DNA of 64,000 nucleotides from NCBI GenBank assembly GCA_000320605.2, contig KB445795.1:805867-869866 (forward strand), read 5' to 3'. The notes below the pieces were generated by a model, which saw nothing but the letters and a program-made list of their open reading frames with translations, did no database searches and was not told where the DNA came from. Of this stretch, positions 61,332-64,000 are shown one piece after another (within the stretch, counting starts at the first letter, position 1; every line of letters begins with the position of its first letter). The position numbers and the translations under genes were made by a program. Source of the DNA: Gelatoporia subvermispora B (lineage: Eukaryota > Basidiomycota > Agaricomycetes > Polyporales > Gelatoporiaceae).

Positions 61332-64000
61332 TCATAGCGACGGATCGAACGGTGCAAAAGCTGCTTTCATCGCTTGTGCATCCTCCCTGTCTTCGTCCTC
61401 GGACTGCGCACACGCCTTCCAATCGAAGCGGTCCGGCATGCCCAGAAGGGCGACCAAGACTTGCCTGTCCGCAGCTGAGCACTATATCAATGCGGGGAGA
61501 AGCCGCTCAAAACGCACCTGCCGAACTGCACGCTGAACGGCACCCCGTCCCGCATAATGTGCACCATCTTGCGTCCGTCGGGCAGGTCGACGCGGAAATA
61601 GCTACCGCGCCCACCGCTGCACTGGCGCAGCGCCTCGTCGGGGTCCGCCTCCCACTCGATGCCCAACATGCGGGCCTCGCTAAGGAAGAACTCCTCGATG
61701 CGATCTTGCAGCTTGTTAGGCACGGGCACGACTTGCACGTGCGCGTGGCCGCCCTTCGCGCTCAGCCGGCCGACCTCGAATGCAACCGGCACGGCACCGT
61801 GCTTCGCGTACATGGCACGGAGGGCAGATTTATACCTGCCGGGAAGCTCGTTAGCGGCAAAGCCCCCGCATTTGAATTTGCCGTGTGCTTACTTTTCTGT
61901 CTCCTCGAGGATAGGGGCCTTGATGTCCAAGGGGATTGTGCTATAGGTTGGATAGTGCGTGATCGGAACTATCAGGACATGACCGCCGCCCGGCACGGCG
62001 GGCGCGTTGGGGTGGTCAGCACCAGAATGCGTTGGAACGATCTGGCCCTTTGGAAGTGTGACATAACATTCGGTGCCGATGGACACGATGAGATGCTTCC
62101 TGTTATACGCTGCTCAGGTCGAGAACAAGTTCAAGCCCGATATTCACACGTACGCGAGGCTAGGATTTGACAAACAAAACCAGCATTCATCCGCTGCAAG
62201 GGGGTCAGAAACTAATCAATACAGGCACGTCAAGACTTACGTCCAATCTCTTTCGGCGGTCCGCGACTGCGCCCACCGTATGCATGACTTGTCTGATTTG
62301 CTGCCGGGCAGTCCTGGATGTAGTGCAATTCGCTGCCGCAGGCTCGACAAACATAGCCTTCCCTGGGCTTCCTACCACCAGTATCGCCCATCTGATGTTT
62401 TGTCGGGCAATCACGGACGAAGTGACCAGGCTTAGGCAATATTGTCAGTTCCAAAACGTCGATAATGTGCATAGGGACTGCTCTAACCTCCTTACAAATG
62501 TTGCAGATATAGCCTTCGCGAGGTTTCGCTCTATCTGGGCAGTCGGAGATAAAGTGCTGCAATCAATGTTAACCGCGCCAACTGACACAGATCAATGAGC
62601 GACCTACGTCGGTGGATTCACAAATCTTGCACTTGTACCCCGGACGGGGTTTCGTGTGCTCATCGTCTTCGTGCACTGGATGAGCGCAATGTTCCAAAGA
62701 TGGCGGCTGACACATACCGGTACGAATGCGTTTGACGGGCTGTGTTTGGTTCCCAGACCACCGGAAATTCGGTTCAGTGTCCTCGAACAGTCGTTTCTGC
62801 GGTCGCTGGACTACTTCAGTGAAGGGATTTTGAGTCACATTCGCAGGGCGCGAAGGTGCATTGGTAGATGTGCTTGGGGCAATGGAGAAGGCATAAAACC
62901 ACTACGTCGCGATCAGCTTCCTTGGTCAGCCTGTAGAAGAGCGCCATCGAACTGACTCTCTGCTTCTTCCCCGCCGTCGCTTCTGCGCCAAAGGCACCAA
63001 GGCTAACAAAGCGCGTGAATCTGTCGTTCTCGTCATCCCACACGAATGGCTCCCGTTCCCAGAATTTGGGTGGCTGCCCCCCTCCTGCAGCAAAGTGATA
63101 TCGCGGTTTCGTCTGTCGCACTACCTCAGCCACAGGTTCAACGCCAATAGATGAAAGTTCCGGGGAAGGAAGAGGGGCCTCGGAGAAGTGTGTGACTCCA
63201 GCGGGCCACACATTGCTGATGAGAATATCGACATGGTGTGAGGCTGCAGCGGTGGCTTTGATCGCTGCAAGAGACATGTAATTCTGGTCTTGCGGCTTCG
63301 ACGTCGTCAAAGTATTGGCAAGCAACTTTTCCACTGTTTTAGCAGTGAAGTAAGGTGACGTGAAGCCCTGTAAGTGTACCAGATGTTACTAACGGTGGCG
63401 AAACCAGCGCGAAGGCGTTCAAGTACGTACATGTGCTTCTTCTGCTGCGGCGTAGATGTTCGACTCATATATACCGCCAAGGCAGGCGACACGTATGCCT
63501 TGAGCAGTGCTAATGAGGCCAGACTTGTCTAGTGCATTCGTCATCCCATGCTCTTGCGGCATAAACCTCAGGACTTACGGAGTAGAGTAACGTTGAGAGC
63601 CAACACACTACCGGTCTTGGCGAATTTCTCAATCACAGGATTGGGGAGAGGATGTTCTCCTTGCATCACGAAGCACTCTAGGGGGGCTACCATCCAATAG
63701 ATTTGAGTGACACAAGCGTACAGGAATGATGGTATGTACACGACCTTCCAGTCTCCCATCCAACAACTGCGTCAGCTCGTCCTCTTCGACGTAGTTATCC
63801 CCTTCATCCTTCGGTGGACCGAAGAAGTCACCCAGGCACAACACAAAGTCGAATTTTCCGTGCTTTGCGTCGATTGCCTTGATCTTCGTGAACAGGTCCT
63901 TGATGTGACCAGCGGCAGATCCGACGGTGAGACTGATGACTTGTAAGACAGAGACGCGGACTAGGCAACTGTGGTGGGACTAACATCTTGGCCGCAGACA
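61332..64000 (-). CDS. Drn1/CWF19L1-like (CwfJ) protein, 5' end missing
   Basis: Homologues associate with the lariat-debranching enzyme and late spliceosomes. The start lies beyond the window end. From the N-terminal side: a metallophosphatase-like domain (IKAIDAKHGKFDFVLCLGDF, FGPPKDEGDN), then a bipartite middle with FVWDDENDRFTRFVSLGAFG. Three zinc knuckles of C-x2-C-x4-H-x4-C type follow: CKICESTDHFISDC, CNICKEPGHFVRDC and CRACGSELHYIQDC; the first two are each split by an intron. Then come the CwfJ C-terminal 1 domain (GGGHVLIVPITHYPTYS) and the C-terminal 2 part (GGHAHVQVVPVPNKLQD). The protein ends AFAPFDPSL. About ten exons are inside the window. Zinc knuckles suggest direct RNA contact. 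Confidence 0.87.

Noticed and set aside
60824..61357. A 177-codon minus-strand open frame
   Set aside because: No motif, unusual Cys/His content, and it overlaps the end of the Drn1-like gene in another frame.
61058..62170. A 370-codon plus-strand open frame
   Set aside because: It is antisense to the conserved CwfJ domains, which explain the sequence far better.
1..64000. CRISPR arrays, rRNA genes, intact transposons, virus-like genes
   Set aside because: None seen on either strand; the host is eukaryotic, so CRISPR would not be expected.

Overview
This window looks like nuclear DNA of a filamentous basidiomycete, probably an Agaricomycete. Genes are dense and broken by many GT-AG introns of about 45-70 bases with CTGAY-type branch sites. 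The gene content is fungal: PAC1/LIS1, a DASH Dad3 subunit, a Zn2Cys6 regulator, a YTH reader with a long disordered N-terminus, and a TilS. Gene models were spliced by hand from conserved protein blocks, so outer limits are firmer than every inner junction.

Layout. 1-2.8 kb: no convincing gene, with one diverged tandem repeat of about 300 bp. 2.8-14.1 kb (minus): PAC1/LIS1, a protein resembling Gfd2/YDR514C-type exonuclease folds, and a very long kinesin with a coiled-coil stalk. 14.5-16.9 kb (minus): a GNAT acetyltransferase and its decayed tandem copy. 17.9-20.3 kb: ARPC1 (plus), facing DAD3 (minus), then tRNA-Leu(AAG). 22.8-26.7 kb: a BTB-like, possibly clp1-like protein (plus) facing an AGC-like kinase (minus). 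27.1-36.9 kb (minus): phosphatidylinositol 4-kinase STT4, then tRNA(Ile)-lysidine synthetase, which shares a 235-bp divergent promoter with a YTH-domain gene (37.1-40.0 kb, plus).

40.7-51 kb is less conserved: two small uncharacterised spliced genes (one with two zinc fingers), a coding relic with a stop, a Zn2Cys6 regulator, and a proline-rich C2H2 protein. 52.8-59.7 kb groups amino-acid catabolism: isovaleryl-CoA dehydrogenase, a class I/II aminotransferase, and a divergently transcribed arginase whose promoter holds tandem GATA motifs. 60.0-64 kb: a probable APC15 subunit (plus) and a Drn1/CWF19L1-like lariat-metabolism protein with three zinc knuckles (minus, cut by the window end).

Most genes are housekeeping: microtubule motor regulation (PAC1, kinesin, Dad3), actin nucleation (ARPC1), lipid signalling (STT4), RNA handling (TilS, YTH, Drn1) and nitrogen or amino-acid metabolism. 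I saw no CRISPR array, intact transposon, rRNA or virus-like gene.
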